In this document: piece after piece, positions 29,084-37,309 of the stretch
Layout of the letters: every line of letters begins with the position of its first letter
How positions within the stretch are numbered: the stretch's first letter is position 1
Source of the DNA: Vibrio pelagius
GTDB taxonomy: Bacteria > Pseudomonadota > Gammaproteobacteria > Enterobacterales > Vibrionaceae
Reading direction: 5' to 3'
Length of the DNA: 64,000 nucleotides
Assembly (NCBI RefSeq): GCF_024347575.1
Contig: NZ_AP025503.1
Coordinates: 2,604,001 to 2,668,000 of the forward strand
Notes under the pieces: generated by a model
Seen by the model: only the letters and a program-made list of their open reading frames with translations
Databases searched by the model: none
Told to the model about the DNA's origin: nothing
Position numbers and translations under genes: made by a program

Positions 29084-29112
29084 AAAAAGGTCGATGTTAA
29101 ATCGACCTTTTT
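29084..29112. terminator. Bidirectional terminator panC / yadH
   Basis: Perfect 12-base stem AAAAAGGTCGAT (29084-29095) with ATCGACCTTTTT (29101-29112) and loop GTTAA. A/T runs on both sides suit both convergent operons. Confidence 0.9.
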
Positions 29113-29141
29113 GTTTATCTGTTAGTTCGGTTGTGCAAAGA

Positions 29142-29912
29142 CTAGCTACGTAAACCTATGCCCTTTGTCACCAAGTAATGGGCAACGCCATAAAGCACTA
29201 CAATAAATACACCCAGTACGCCAAACGAGGTCACAATACCGACATCCGACACGCCCAAGAAGCCATATCTGAACGCATTAACCATATACACAATCGGGTT
29301 CAACTTAGAGACACCTTGCCAGAATTCAGGCAGTAGACTGATTGAGTAGAACACTCCGCCAAGGTAAGTCAGAGGCGTTAGGATAAACGTTGGAATAATT
29401 GAGATATCATCAAAGGTACGCGCAAATACCGCATTAATAAGACCACCCAACGCAAATACTACTGACGTTAAAAATACCGTTGCAATGATCACGCCCCAAT
29501 GATCAACTTGCAGATCAACGAAGAACAGCGACACAAAAGTTACAATAGCACCAACCAATAAACCACGAACAACTCCGCCCATCACGAAACCCGCAATGAT
29601 TACGTAATTCGGTACAGGCGCGACCAATAGCTCTTCAATGTTCTTTTGGAACTTCGCACTAAAGAACGACGACGCCACATTCGAATAAGAGTTAGTAATT
29701 ACCGACATCATAATCAAGCCAGGTACTATGTATTCCATATAGCTAAAACCGTTCATTTCACCAATTCGCGCACCAATCAGGTTACCGAAAATAATAAAAT
29801 AGAGCGTCATAGTGATCGCTGGCGGCACAAGTGTTTGCACCCAAATACGAGTAAAACGGTTGATTTCTTTGTTCAATAAGCTGCGAAAAGCGGTCCAATA
29901 TAAGCTGTACAT
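29142..29912 (-). CDS. yadH: ABC-2 type exporter, permease subunit (YadH)
   Basis: 256 residues with six predicted membrane segments and an ABC-2 permease layout (conserved YMEYIVPGLIMMS region). It pairs with the ATPase one base-pair gap upstream. E. coli yadG-yadH lie beside can and hpt, and the same neighbourhood is seen here. The exported substrate is unknown. Confidence 0.9.
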   Translation of the reverse strand: MYSLYWTAFRSLLNKEINRFTRIWVQTLVPPAITMTLYFIIFGNLIGARIGEMNGFSYMEYIVPGLIMMSVITNSYSNVASSFFSAKFQKNIEELLVAPVPNYVIIAGFVMGGVVRGLLVGAIVTFVSLFFVDLQVDHWGVIIATVFLTSVVFALGGLINAVFARTFDDISIIPTFILTPLTYLGGVFYSISLLPEFWQGVSKLNPIVYMVNAFRYGFLGVSDVGIVTSFGVLGVFIVVLYGVAHYLVTKGIGLRS

Positions 29913-29913
29913 A

Positions 29914-30831
29914 TTATTTACTCCCCTCTCGCACGATGCTCACAAATAGCTCTTCCAAACGGTTCGCTTTGTTACGCATCGACAATACATTAATACCTTG
30001 CTCTGTAAGTTGGCTAAAGATGGTGTTCAAACCTAAGGCTTTATCAATCTCGATCTCTAGAGAGCCATTCACCATCGCTTGGCTATTGACCCCTTGTAAT
30101 GTCGGCTCAGGTGCCCCCTCTTCTAAATCGAGAATGAAGGTTTCAACGCTAAGCTTATTCAGTAGTGACTTCATGGTCGTGTTCTCTATCAACTCACCAC
30201 GATGAATGATGCCGATATTACGACACAGCATCTCCGCTTCTTCCAAATAGTGAGTCGTTAGGATGATAGTGATACCCTGTTTCTCGTTGATCTCTTGTAG
30301 GAATTCCCACATTGAACGACGTAGTTCAATATCAACACCGGCTGTAGGTTCATCTAAGATCAGTAATTGAGGTTCATGCATCAGTGCGCGAGCGATCATC
30401 AAACGACGTTTCATACCACCAGATAGGTTTCTTGCTCGTTCGCTGCGTTTTTCCCACAGATCGAGCTTAGATAGATACTTTTTAGCACGCTCTTTAGCTA
30501 GAGACTTAGACACCCCGTAGTAGCCTGCCTGTTGAAGTACGATCTGCTCAACGGTTTCAAACGGGTTAAAATTAAACTCTTGAGGTACTAGACCAAGGTT
30601 CTGTTTAGCCAGTTCAAGATCTTGGTCGATGTCGAAACCAAACACTTTTACCTTGCCCGAAGTTTTGTTTACCAGCGAGGAGATAACCCCAATCGTTGTC
30701 GATTTACCCGCACCATTGGGTCCAAGTAGTGCGTAAAAGTCGCCTTTTTTCACCTGCAGGCTGATGCCTTTTAGAGCCTCAAACCCACCGGTGTAGGTCT
30801 TTCTAAGTTGTTCTATTTCTAATGCGTACAT
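29914..30831 (-). CDS. yadG: ABC-2 type exporter, ATP-binding subunit (YadG)
   Basis: 305 residues from the ATG at 30831, where the family N-terminus MYALEIEQLRKTYTGG begins. The longer frame to 30957 adds 42 unrelated residues. Walker A GPNGAGKST, signature LSGGMKRR and Walker B LLILDEPTAG with the H-loop TTHYLEEAE are intact. It energises YadH. The ribosome binding site is weak. The function of the pair is not known; homologues are classed with drug, polysaccharide or lipid exporters. Confidence 0.9.
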   Translation of the reverse strand: MYALEIEQLRKTYTGGFEALKGISLQVKKGDFYALLGPNGAGKSTTIGVISSLVNKTSGKVKVFGFDIDQDLELAKQNLGLVPQEFNFNPFETVEQIVLQQAGYYGVSKSLAKERAKKYLSKLDLWEKRSERARNLSGGMKRRLMIARALMHEPQLLILDEPTAGVDIELRRSMWEFLQEINEKQGITIILTTHYLEEAEMLCRNIGIIHRGELIENTTMKSLLNKLSVETFILDLEEGAPEPTLQGVNSQAMVNGSLEIEIDKALGLNTIFSQLTEQGINVLSMRNKANRLEELFVSIVREGSK

Positions 30832-30993
30832 GAAGATAACTTGCCATTTGCGATTAGTGAGTAGGCATGAGAGAAAAAATGACCTTATTCTCAAACACGT
30901 CCAATATACCAACAAGTCTATCGTCAAATAACGATGAAAACAAACTGATATTTCCAAAATTATAGAAATATAGAAAGACCAGCCTCAAACAAG

Positions 30994-31029
30994 ATAAAAA
31001 AATACCGTTAAGTCATAAACTTAACGGTA
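30994..31029 (-). terminator. Terminator of the SulP gene
   Basis: Stem TACCGTTAAG (31003-31012) with CTTAACGGTA (31020-31029). On the minus strand it is followed by TTTTTTATC. Confidence 0.85.
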
Positions 31030-31054
31030 CTTATCATCTAACTATTCATTTTTA

Positions 31055-32725
31055 CTAAGCGGAGCCGAGTTCATGCTCATCACGTGCCACGTAGTTAGTT
31101 GCAGCTCGTAGTGCTTCATAACGGAAGCGATAGGTATTCGACTCTGGTACGAGGTCAAGCACATGGAACTTTTCAAGCTGTTGACGAGTATTGTCATTCG
31201 GACACAATAAGTACACTTCACAGTTGGCGTCCAGAGCATCCTTAATCGCATTCTCCAGAGCAAGACCAACCGTTACATCAATCATAGGTACATCCGTGAG
31301 ATCGAGAATCATCGCCTCATAATCGGAGATGCTGGTGTGCTGACGAGAAATCGCCTTAGAGACACTGAAGATCATTGGCCCAGATAGATAGAAGAACAAC
31401 ACTTTGCCATTGGCCATATCCAGCAAGCCACGCTCACTGTCCGATAAAGGTACATCATCTTCATCGGCATCACTGATCGCCTTCACTTGACGCGCTTGCT
31501 CACGGCTCAATCGCTCAATGATGATGATGTTAGAAATAAAGACACCAAGGCCAACCGCCACAATTAGATCAACGAATACAGTTAGCAACATAACGCCATA
31601 CATGATCGCCATACCCGCAAAGCTCACACGGTGTGCACGCTGTATGAAACTCCAGTCAAGGATATTGAAACCCACATACACCGCAATGCCCGCCAGTACC
31701 GCCATTGGGATAGGTTCAGTCAAACCACCAGCCACCAGAACAACTAGTGCAAGTACTAATGCACGAATCACACCCGATAATGGAGAGCGCGCACCAACCT
31801 GAATGTTGGTTACGGTTCCCATGGTTGCACCCGCACCCGGAAGGGCACCGAACAGACCAGAGATCATATTTGCTAAACCTTGACCACGCAGCTCTTTATC
31901 CGAATCGTGCTCTTTACGAGTCAAAGAGTCCCCAATAACAGCGGTCAAAAGTGTATCAATACAGCCTAAAGTACCTAACACCAATGCATCAATGACCATC
32001 TCGGTAAACATAGAAGCATCAATATGTGGCACAACCAGCGATGGCAAACCAGCAGGGATTTCACCAATGCGGCGAATCGCATCAGTATCAAACAAAATAA
32101 CCGAAAGCAGTGTTACAGCAACCAAGGCTACCAATTGCGCGGGAACATATTTTCGATACTGCTTAGGGAAGAAAAATAGAATGCCCAGCGTCAGTAAACC
32201 AAGAAACAACTCACTGAACTTCATATTTGCCACTGTGTCAGGCAGTGCTGACAAGGTCCCCATAACACCACCTGCAGGTGCTGCATGACCGAGAAGTGGA
32301 GAAAGCTGTAGGATGATTAGAATAACTCCGATACCCGACATAAAACCGGAGATCACGCTATATGGCATCAAAGTTATGTATTTTCCTAACTTTAACGTTC
32401 CGAGTAACACCTGAAATGCACCCGCCATCATCACCACGGTAAAGGTCATTGCCAATCCCGTTTCAGGGTACTTAGCCATCATACTGGTCAATACCGCTGT
32501 CATGATCACCGTCATTGGGCCTGTTGGCTCAGAGATCAGTGTATTGGAACCACCAAATAGTGCGGCAAATAGGCCGACCATGATCGCTCCCCATAGACCT
32601 GCTTCAGCGCCTGCACCAGAAGCAACACCAAATGCCAACGCCAAAGGTAATGAGATAATGGCTGTAGTGACACCGCCGAACATATCCCCTTTGAGATTGA
32701 TATCTGCAAAACGACTTCCAAACAA
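31055..32725 (-). CDS. SulP family anion transporter with STAS domain
   Basis: 556 residues. An N-terminal transmembrane domain of about 12-14 segments (about 15-405) contains the SulP signature region near EPTGPMTV, and a C-terminal STAS domain (about 435-545) follows. SulP proteins carry sulfate, bicarbonate or dicarboxylates. Its head-to-head position next to a beta-carbonic anhydrase suggests bicarbonate as substrate, as for BicA-type transporters and natural SulP-CA fusions. That is inference; a DauA-like C4-dicarboxylate role is the main alternative. Confidence 0.9.
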   Translation of the reverse strand: MFGSRFADINLKGDMFGGVTTAIISLPLALAFGVASGAGAEAGLWGAIMVGLFAALFGGSNTLISEPTGPMTVIMTAVLTSMMAKYPETGLAMTFTVVMMAGAFQVLLGTLKLGKYITLMPYSVISGFMSGIGVILIILQLSPLLGHAAPAGGVMGTLSALPDTVANMKFSELFLGLLTLGILFFFPKQYRKYVPAQLVALVAVTLLSVILFDTDAIRRIGEIPAGLPSLVVPHIDASMFTEMVIDALVLGTLGCIDTLLTAVIGDSLTRKEHDSDKELRGQGLANMISGLFGALPGAGATMGTVTNIQVGARSPLSGVIRALVLALVVLVAGGLTEPIPMAVLAGIAVYVGFNILDWSFIQRAHRVSFAGMAIMYGVMLLTVFVDLIVAVGLGVFISNIIIIERLSREQARQVKAISDADEDDVPLSDSERGLLDMANGKVLFFYLSGPMIFSVSKAISRQHTSISDYEAMILDLTDVPMIDVTVGLALENAIKDALDANCEVYLLCPNDNTRQQLEKFHVLDLVPESNTYRFRYEALRAATNYVARDEHELGSA

Positions 32726-32968
32726 AATACATCTCCATGTGATGAACTGACAAACCTTATTACTTTAACAAATGTATCAACTGCTCAGAAAGTGTTAATT
32801 CAATCACAATATTTATGTCTTATAACCAGATGATACATTTATTCCTAAGTTTATGATTTTACGAACTAGAACACGTCAGATGAGTACTTTTTGACGCACT
32901 TTTTACAAGATTGAATTTGTAACATTGTGTATAGTTAAGCATCTTAATTGAGGGATGTATGAAGCAAG

Positions 32969-33637
<669 letters not shown>

Positions 33638-33647
33638 CAAATACAAC

Positions 33648-33672
33648 AAAGCCCGCATCATGCGGGCTTTTT
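33648..33672. terminator. Terminator between can and hpt
   Basis: Perfect stem AAAGCCCGCA (33648-33657) with TGCGGGCTTT (33661-33670) and loop TCA, T-run to 33672. Serves can and possibly the convergent hpt. Confidence 0.88.
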
Positions 33673-33707
33673 GATCACTCGTTAACATCCAATCGACGCG
33701 GCACTCA

Positions 33708-34238
33708 TTACTCTTGAGGTACAACCTTGCCGATGTATGGTAGGTGACGGTATTTCTGAGCGTAGTCGATACCTACACCCACAACAAACTCGTCAGGGAT
33801 CTCAAAACCGATCCAGTTTACTTCTACGTCTACTTCACGACGAGATGGCTTATCTAATAGTGTACAGATTCGTACCGACTTAGGCTCACGCAGGCTTAGG
33901 ATCTCTTTTACCTTGTTCAGCGTATTGCCAGTATCGATGATATCTTCAACTAGCAGTACATCTTTACCTTTGATGTCATCATCTAGGTCTTTAAGGATAC
34001 GCACATCACGCGAGCTTTCCATTGTGTTGCCGTAGCTAGAAGCTGTCATGAAATCAACGCAGTGAGTAATATCGATTGCACGTGCTAAATCTGCCATGAA
34101 TACAAATGATCCACGTAATAGGCCTACCAACACAAGATCTTCACTACCTTGATAGTGCTCGGTGATCTGTTTGCCTAGCTCTTGCACTCGATCTTGAACT
34201 TCTTGCTCAGAGATCATGACTTCAACTGTATGTTTCAT
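33708..34238 (-). CDS. hpt: Hypoxanthine phosphoribosyltransferase
   Basis: 176 residues from the ATG at 34238 ([13 protein letters not shown]), matching the family start. A longer frame to 34289 is open but adds an unconserved leader. The PRPP-binding motif [13 protein letters not shown] is intact. It salvages hypoxanthine (and guanine) to nucleotides. It is divergent from hapR, as in other vibrios. Confidence 0.95.
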   Translation of the reverse strand: MKHTVEVMISEQEVQDRVQELGKQITEHYQGSEDLVLVGLLRGSFVFMADLARAIDITHCVDFMTASSYGNTMESSRDVRILKDLDDDIKGKDVLLVEDIIDTGNTLNKVKEILSLREPKSVRICTLLDKPSRREVDVEVNWIGFEIPDEFVVGVGIDYAQKYRHLPYIGKVVPQE

Positions 34239-34575
34239 ACTGCTCTCATTTTGTTTAGTGACTGCGACAAGTGTAGATCGTTTCATCAATAGTGCCGCGG
34301 ATTTTCGAGCGTAAGTCTAGCACTGCTCAAATACCCACACCACCTCGCGTATCAATTTAAATCACAGTTCTCGTATCAAGAGTCGTATTCTCGGCTTCCG
34401 AGTTAAATCGCATTACAACGCCCTGTGCGGATCACGATTTATGTATCAAGTTTGATGCAATTGTCCATAAAACAAGCACAAATGATTGACCATTTGCATA
34501 TGCACCATTACACTCATTCTGGCTTAAATAATAATAAAATCATTAATATAATATTTTGTTGGCAAGGAAAACATT
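34239..34575. promoter_or_regulatory. hpt-hapR control region
   Basis: 337 bases without a gene. It holds three direct copies of GTATCAA (34349-34355, 34373-34379, 34443-34449), which resemble half of the LuxR/HapR operator (TTGATA...TATCAA). There is also a small hairpin CTCGG-CTT-CCGAG (34390-34402) and an inverted repeat CAAATG-ATTGAC-CATTTG (34479-34496). The last 60 bases before hapR are extremely A/T rich and form the leader. Promoter positions were not resolved. Confidence 0.5.
34558..34567 (+). promoter_or_regulatory. Predicted Qrr sRNA pairing site in the hapR leader
   Basis: GTTGGCAAGG can pair with the conserved Qrr core CCTAGCCAAC with a single mismatch. It overlaps the Shine-Dalgarno AAGGA (34564-34568), eight bases before the ATG. 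In known vibrios Hfq-Qrr pairing here blocks translation of the master regulator at low cell density. Confidence 0.78.
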
Positions 34576-35181
34576 ATGGACTCAATATCTAAGAGACCTA
34601 GAACTAGGCTTTCACCCCTAAAAAGAAAACTTCAATTGATGGAGATTGCACTTGAAGTATTCGCCCGCCGCGGCATTGGCCGAGGTGGACACGCAGATAT
34701 CGCAGACATTGCTCAAGTATCTGTCGCAACTGTATTTAACTACTTCCCAACGCGTGAAGATCTGGTCGACGAGGTTCTAAACCATGTTGTTCGTCAGTTC
34801 TCAAACTTTCTTTCAGACAATATTGACCTCGATATTCACGCTAAGCAGAACTTAACAAACATCACCAATGAGATGCTTACTCTTGTTGAGCAAGATTGTC
34901 ACTGGCTCAATGTTTGGTTCGAGTGGAGCGCGTCAACTCGTGATGAAGTATGGCCACTGTTCGTAACAACCAACCGCACTAACCAGATGCTGGTACAGAA
35001 CATGTTTGTTAAAGCGATCGAGCGTGGTGAAGTTTGCGACCAACATGAACCGAAACACTTGGCGAACCTATTCCACGGTATTTGCTACTCGCTGTTCATC
35101 CAAGCGAAGCGTGCAAACTCAACTGAAGAATTGCACTCATTGACTGACAGCTACTTAAATATGCTGTGTATTTATAAGTAG
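34576..35181 (+). CDS. hapR: Quorum-sensing master regulator (LuxR/HapR/OpaR family)
   Basis: 201 residues, TetR-type. The N-terminal arm KRPRTRLSPLKRK and the HTH (IADIAQVSVATVFNYFPTRE, about 43-62) are nearly invariant in the family, and the ligand-binding/dimer domain follows. It activates high-density genes such as proteases and represses early biofilm or virulence genes. The C-terminus stops at MLCIYK; from memory OpaR/SmcR-type relatives continue three or four residues further. The stop codon TAG shares its last base with the first heptamer of a tandem repeat, so repeat insertion may have set the end. Regulation: Qrr pairing site over the SD. Confidence 0.96.
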   Translation: MDSISKRPRTRLSPLKRKLQLMEIALEVFARRGIGRGGHADIADIAQVSVATVFNYFPTREDLVDEVLNHVVRQFSNFLSDNIDLDIHAKQNLTNITNEMLTLVEQDCHWLNVWFEWSASTRDEVWPLFVTTNRTNQMLVQNMFVKAIERGEVCDQHEPKHLANLFHGICYSLFIQAKRANSTEELHSLTDSYLNMLCIYK

Positions 35182-35244
35182 ATTCGAGATTCGAGATTCG
35201 AGATTCGAGATTCGAGATTCGAGATTCGAGATTCGAGATTCGAG
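35181..35244 (+). repeat. Heptamer tandem array (GATTCGA)x9
   Basis: Nine perfect units plus one base. The first G is the third base of the hapR stop TAG. The array is exactly 63 bases after the stop codon and in frame, ending at a TAA (35245-35247), so stop read-through would add 21 residues. A second array of the same unit is at 51018-51136. Confidence 0.98.
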
Positions 35245-35255
35245 TAAAACTATTG

Positions 35256-35286
35256 AAAGGGTTGGTGTTTGCGCCAACCCTTTTTT
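35256..35286 (+). terminator. Terminator of hapR (module copy 1)
   Basis: Stem AAAGGGTTGGTG (35256-35267) with CGCCAACCCTTT (35272-35283), loop TTTG, then T-run. Nearly identical to the terminator after yacG; all three stem differences keep pairing (C/U opposite G). Confidence 0.92.
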
Positions 35287-35314
35287 GTTACCAACAGATA
35301 GCTATTGGTTGAAA

Positions 35315-35355
35315 GAGATTCCCTACTCCTTCCTTCGTCAGTCTAGGGAATGACG
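35315..35355 (+). repeat. 41-bp palindromic repeat, copy A1
   Basis: Begins GAGATTCCCTA and ends TAGGGAATGACG, so the ends pair as ATTCCCTA/TAGGGAAT. Identical over at least 45 bases (with flanks) to copy A2 at 51206-51246, and about two-thirds identical to the inverted copies at 35506 and 51344. REP-like. A degenerate third relative may lie at 35412-35449. Confidence 0.9.
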
Positions 35356-35505
35356 GATATAAAGAACTCCTACACTTCACCATCGAAGAAATAAATCAAC
35401 CGTTCAAGCCAGAGATTACCTCTTCCCTCCCTCATCCAAGGGATAGTGAGCTGCAGCTCTTTCACACTAAAGAATCACTAAAGCACAAACTCCAACATCT
35501 CACTC

Positions 35506-35546
35506 CGTCATCTTCAAGAGCGAGGGACGAGCGAGTTGGGGATCTC
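35506..35546 (-). repeat. 41-bp palindromic repeat, copy C1 (inverted)
   Basis: On the minus strand it begins GAGATCCCCAACTCGCTCG and ends ATGACG, the same family as A1 but inverted, 150 bases away. It differs from C2 (51344-51384) at 4 of 41 positions. The outer bases of the palindrome are partly broken in this copy. Confidence 0.88.
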
Positions 35547-35578
35547 TTGCGGCCAAACGACTCGCTTACTCTAACGCA

Positions 35579-35608
35579 CAAAAAAGCCGCTGACGAATCA
35601 GCGGCTTT
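35579..35608 (-). terminator. Terminator of lpdA
   Basis: Stem AAAGCCGCTGA (35583-35593) with TCAGCGGCTTT (35598-35608), loop CGAA, followed on the minus strand by TTTTTTGTGCG. Together with the repeats above it accounts for the 457-base gap between hapR and lpdA; no gene is seen there. Confidence 0.92.
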
Positions 35609-35638
35609 CAAAAACATTAGCGAGTGGCTAAAGACGAA

Positions 35639-37069
35639 TTACTTCTTCTTTTTCACTGCTTTTTTGTTTGGAAGGTCAGTGATTGAGCCTTCAAATACTT
35701 CCGCAGCTAGACCAACAGACTCGTGTAGAGTTGGGTGAGCGTGGATAGTAAGAGCGATGTCTTCTGCGTCACAACCCATCTCGATTGCTAGGCCGATTTC
35801 ACCAAGAAGTTCACCACCGTTAGTACCTACGATAGCACCACCGATTACACGATGCGTATCTTTGTCGAAGATCATCTTCGTCATACCGTCTGCACAGTCA
35901 GATGCGATTGCACGACCAGAAGCTGCCCAAGGGAAAGTAGCAACTTCGTAGTTGATGCCTTCAGCTTTCGCTTCTTTCTCAGTCTTACCAACCCATGCTA
36001 CTTCTGGCTCAGTGTACGCAATTGATGGGATTACTTTAGGGTCGAAGTAGTGCTTCTTACCAGAGATAACTTCAGCCGCTACGTGACCTTCATGCACACC
36101 TTTGTGAGCAAGCATTGGTTGACCAACAACGTCACCGATCGCGTGGATGTGAGGAACGTTTGTACGCATTTGCTTATCAACGTTGATGAAACCACGTTCG
36201 TCAACTTCGATACCAGCTTTTTCAGCGTCGATAAGTGCGCCGTTTGGAACACGACCGATAGCAACAAGAACTGCATCGTAACGCTCAGCTTCAGCTGGTG
36301 CTTTCTTGCCTTCCATTGAAACGTAGATACCGTCTTCTTTCGCTTCAACTGCAGTCACTTTAGTTTCAAGCATTAGCTTGAACTTGTTCTTAATGCGCTT
36401 AGTGAATACTTTAACGATGTCTTTATCCGCAGCTGGGATAACTTGGTCGAACATCTCCACTACGTCTACTTTAGAACCTAGAGAGTGGTAAACCGTACCC
36501 ATTTCTAGACCGATGATACCACCACCCATGATAAGCAGTTTTTCTGGTACTTCTTTCAGCTCTAGCGCGTCAGTTGAATCCCAAATACGTGGGTCTTCAT
36601 GCGGGATGAATGGCAGTTTGATTGGGCGAGAACCCGCTGCAATGATAGCGTTGTCGAAGTTAACCGTTGTTGACTCGCCTTCACCTTCTACAAGGATAGA
36701 GTTAGGACCAGTGAACTTACCGTAGCCGTTAACTACAGTCACGTTACGCATCTTAGCCATACCGCCAAGACCGCCAGTCAGTTGGTTTACAACTTTCTCT
36801 TTCCAGATGCGGATCTTGCTGATGTCAGTTTGTGGCTCACCGAATACAACGCCGTGCTCAGCCATCGCTTTCGCTTCTTCAATTACTTTTGAAACGTGAA
36901 GAAGTGCTTTTGATGGAATACAACCAACGTTTAGACATACACCGCCAAGAGTGCTGTAACGTTCAACTAGTACTGTTTCTAGACCTAAATCCGCACAACG
37001 GAATGCAGCTGAGTAACCAGCAGGACCTGAACCAAGTACAACAACTTGGGCTTTAATTTCTTTGCTCAT
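35639..37069 (-). CDS. lpdA: Dihydrolipoamide dehydrogenase (E3)
   Basis: 476 residues. FAD-binding GSGPAGYSAA, redox-active Cys45 and Cys50 in GGVCLNVGCIPSK, the NAD motif GGGIIGLEMG and the catalytic HAHPTLHE near the C-terminus are intact. It reoxidises lipoyl groups of pyruvate and 2-oxoglutarate dehydrogenases and the glycine cleavage system. It lies about 240 bases after aceF with a hairpin between, so it can be transcribed both with and without aceEF. Confidence 0.97.
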   Translation of the reverse strand: MSKEIKAQVVVLGSGPAGYSAAFRCADLGLETVLVERYSTLGGVCLNVGCIPSKALLHVSKVIEEAKAMAEHGVVFGEPQTDISKIRIWKEKVVNQLTGGLGGMAKMRNVTVVNGYGKFTGPNSILVEGEGESTTVNFDNAIIAAGSRPIKLPFIPHEDPRIWDSTDALELKEVPEKLLIMGGGIIGLEMGTVYHSLGSKVDVVEMFDQVIPAADKDIVKVFTKRIKNKFKLMLETKVTAVEAKEDGIYVSMEGKKAPAEAERYDAVLVAIGRVPNGALIDAEKAGIEVDERGFINVDKQMRTNVPHIHAIGDVVGQPMLAHKGVHEGHVAAEVISGKKHYFDPKVIPSIAYTEPEVAWVGKTEKEAKAEGINYEVATFPWAASGRAIASDCADGMTKMIFDKDTHRVIGGAIVGTNGGELLGEIGLAIEMGCDAEDIALTIHAHPTLHESVGLAAEVFEGSITDLPNKKAVKKKK

Positions 37070-37267
37070 TGTGACCTCTTGTAGTCATTATCCCTAACAG
37101 GCTTGAGAAGATGTTCTTAAATTATTGGGCTTTCAAACAGCCAACATTTTACAGAGATGTTAACAGTGTGAAAGTAGCTTTAAGTTAGCCTGTGAGCTAG
37201 ACAACACTTCCCTTTCGCTTTATGAGAAAAGCGGGAACTGTTCTCTAAAAAATACTTTGTATAAAGA

Positions 37268-37295
37268 ATTAAGGTGACCCGAAAGCCACCTTAAT
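37268..37295 (-). terminator. Hairpin after aceF
   Basis: Nine-base stem ATTAAGGTG (37268-37276) with CACCTTAAT (37287-37295) and a 10-base loop, just after the aceF stop on the minus strand. The U-tract is poor, so it may only partly terminate before lpdA. Confidence 0.6.
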
Positions 37296-37309
37296 ATTCA
37301 CTTTCTAAA

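Noticed and set aside
35181..35244. Heptamer GATTCGA resembles the T-loop TTCGA of tRNAs, suggesting tRNA remnants or attachment sites
   Set aside because: No acceptor stem, anticodon arm or CCA end can be built around it, and the unit repeats perfectly many times; it is a simple tandem repeat.
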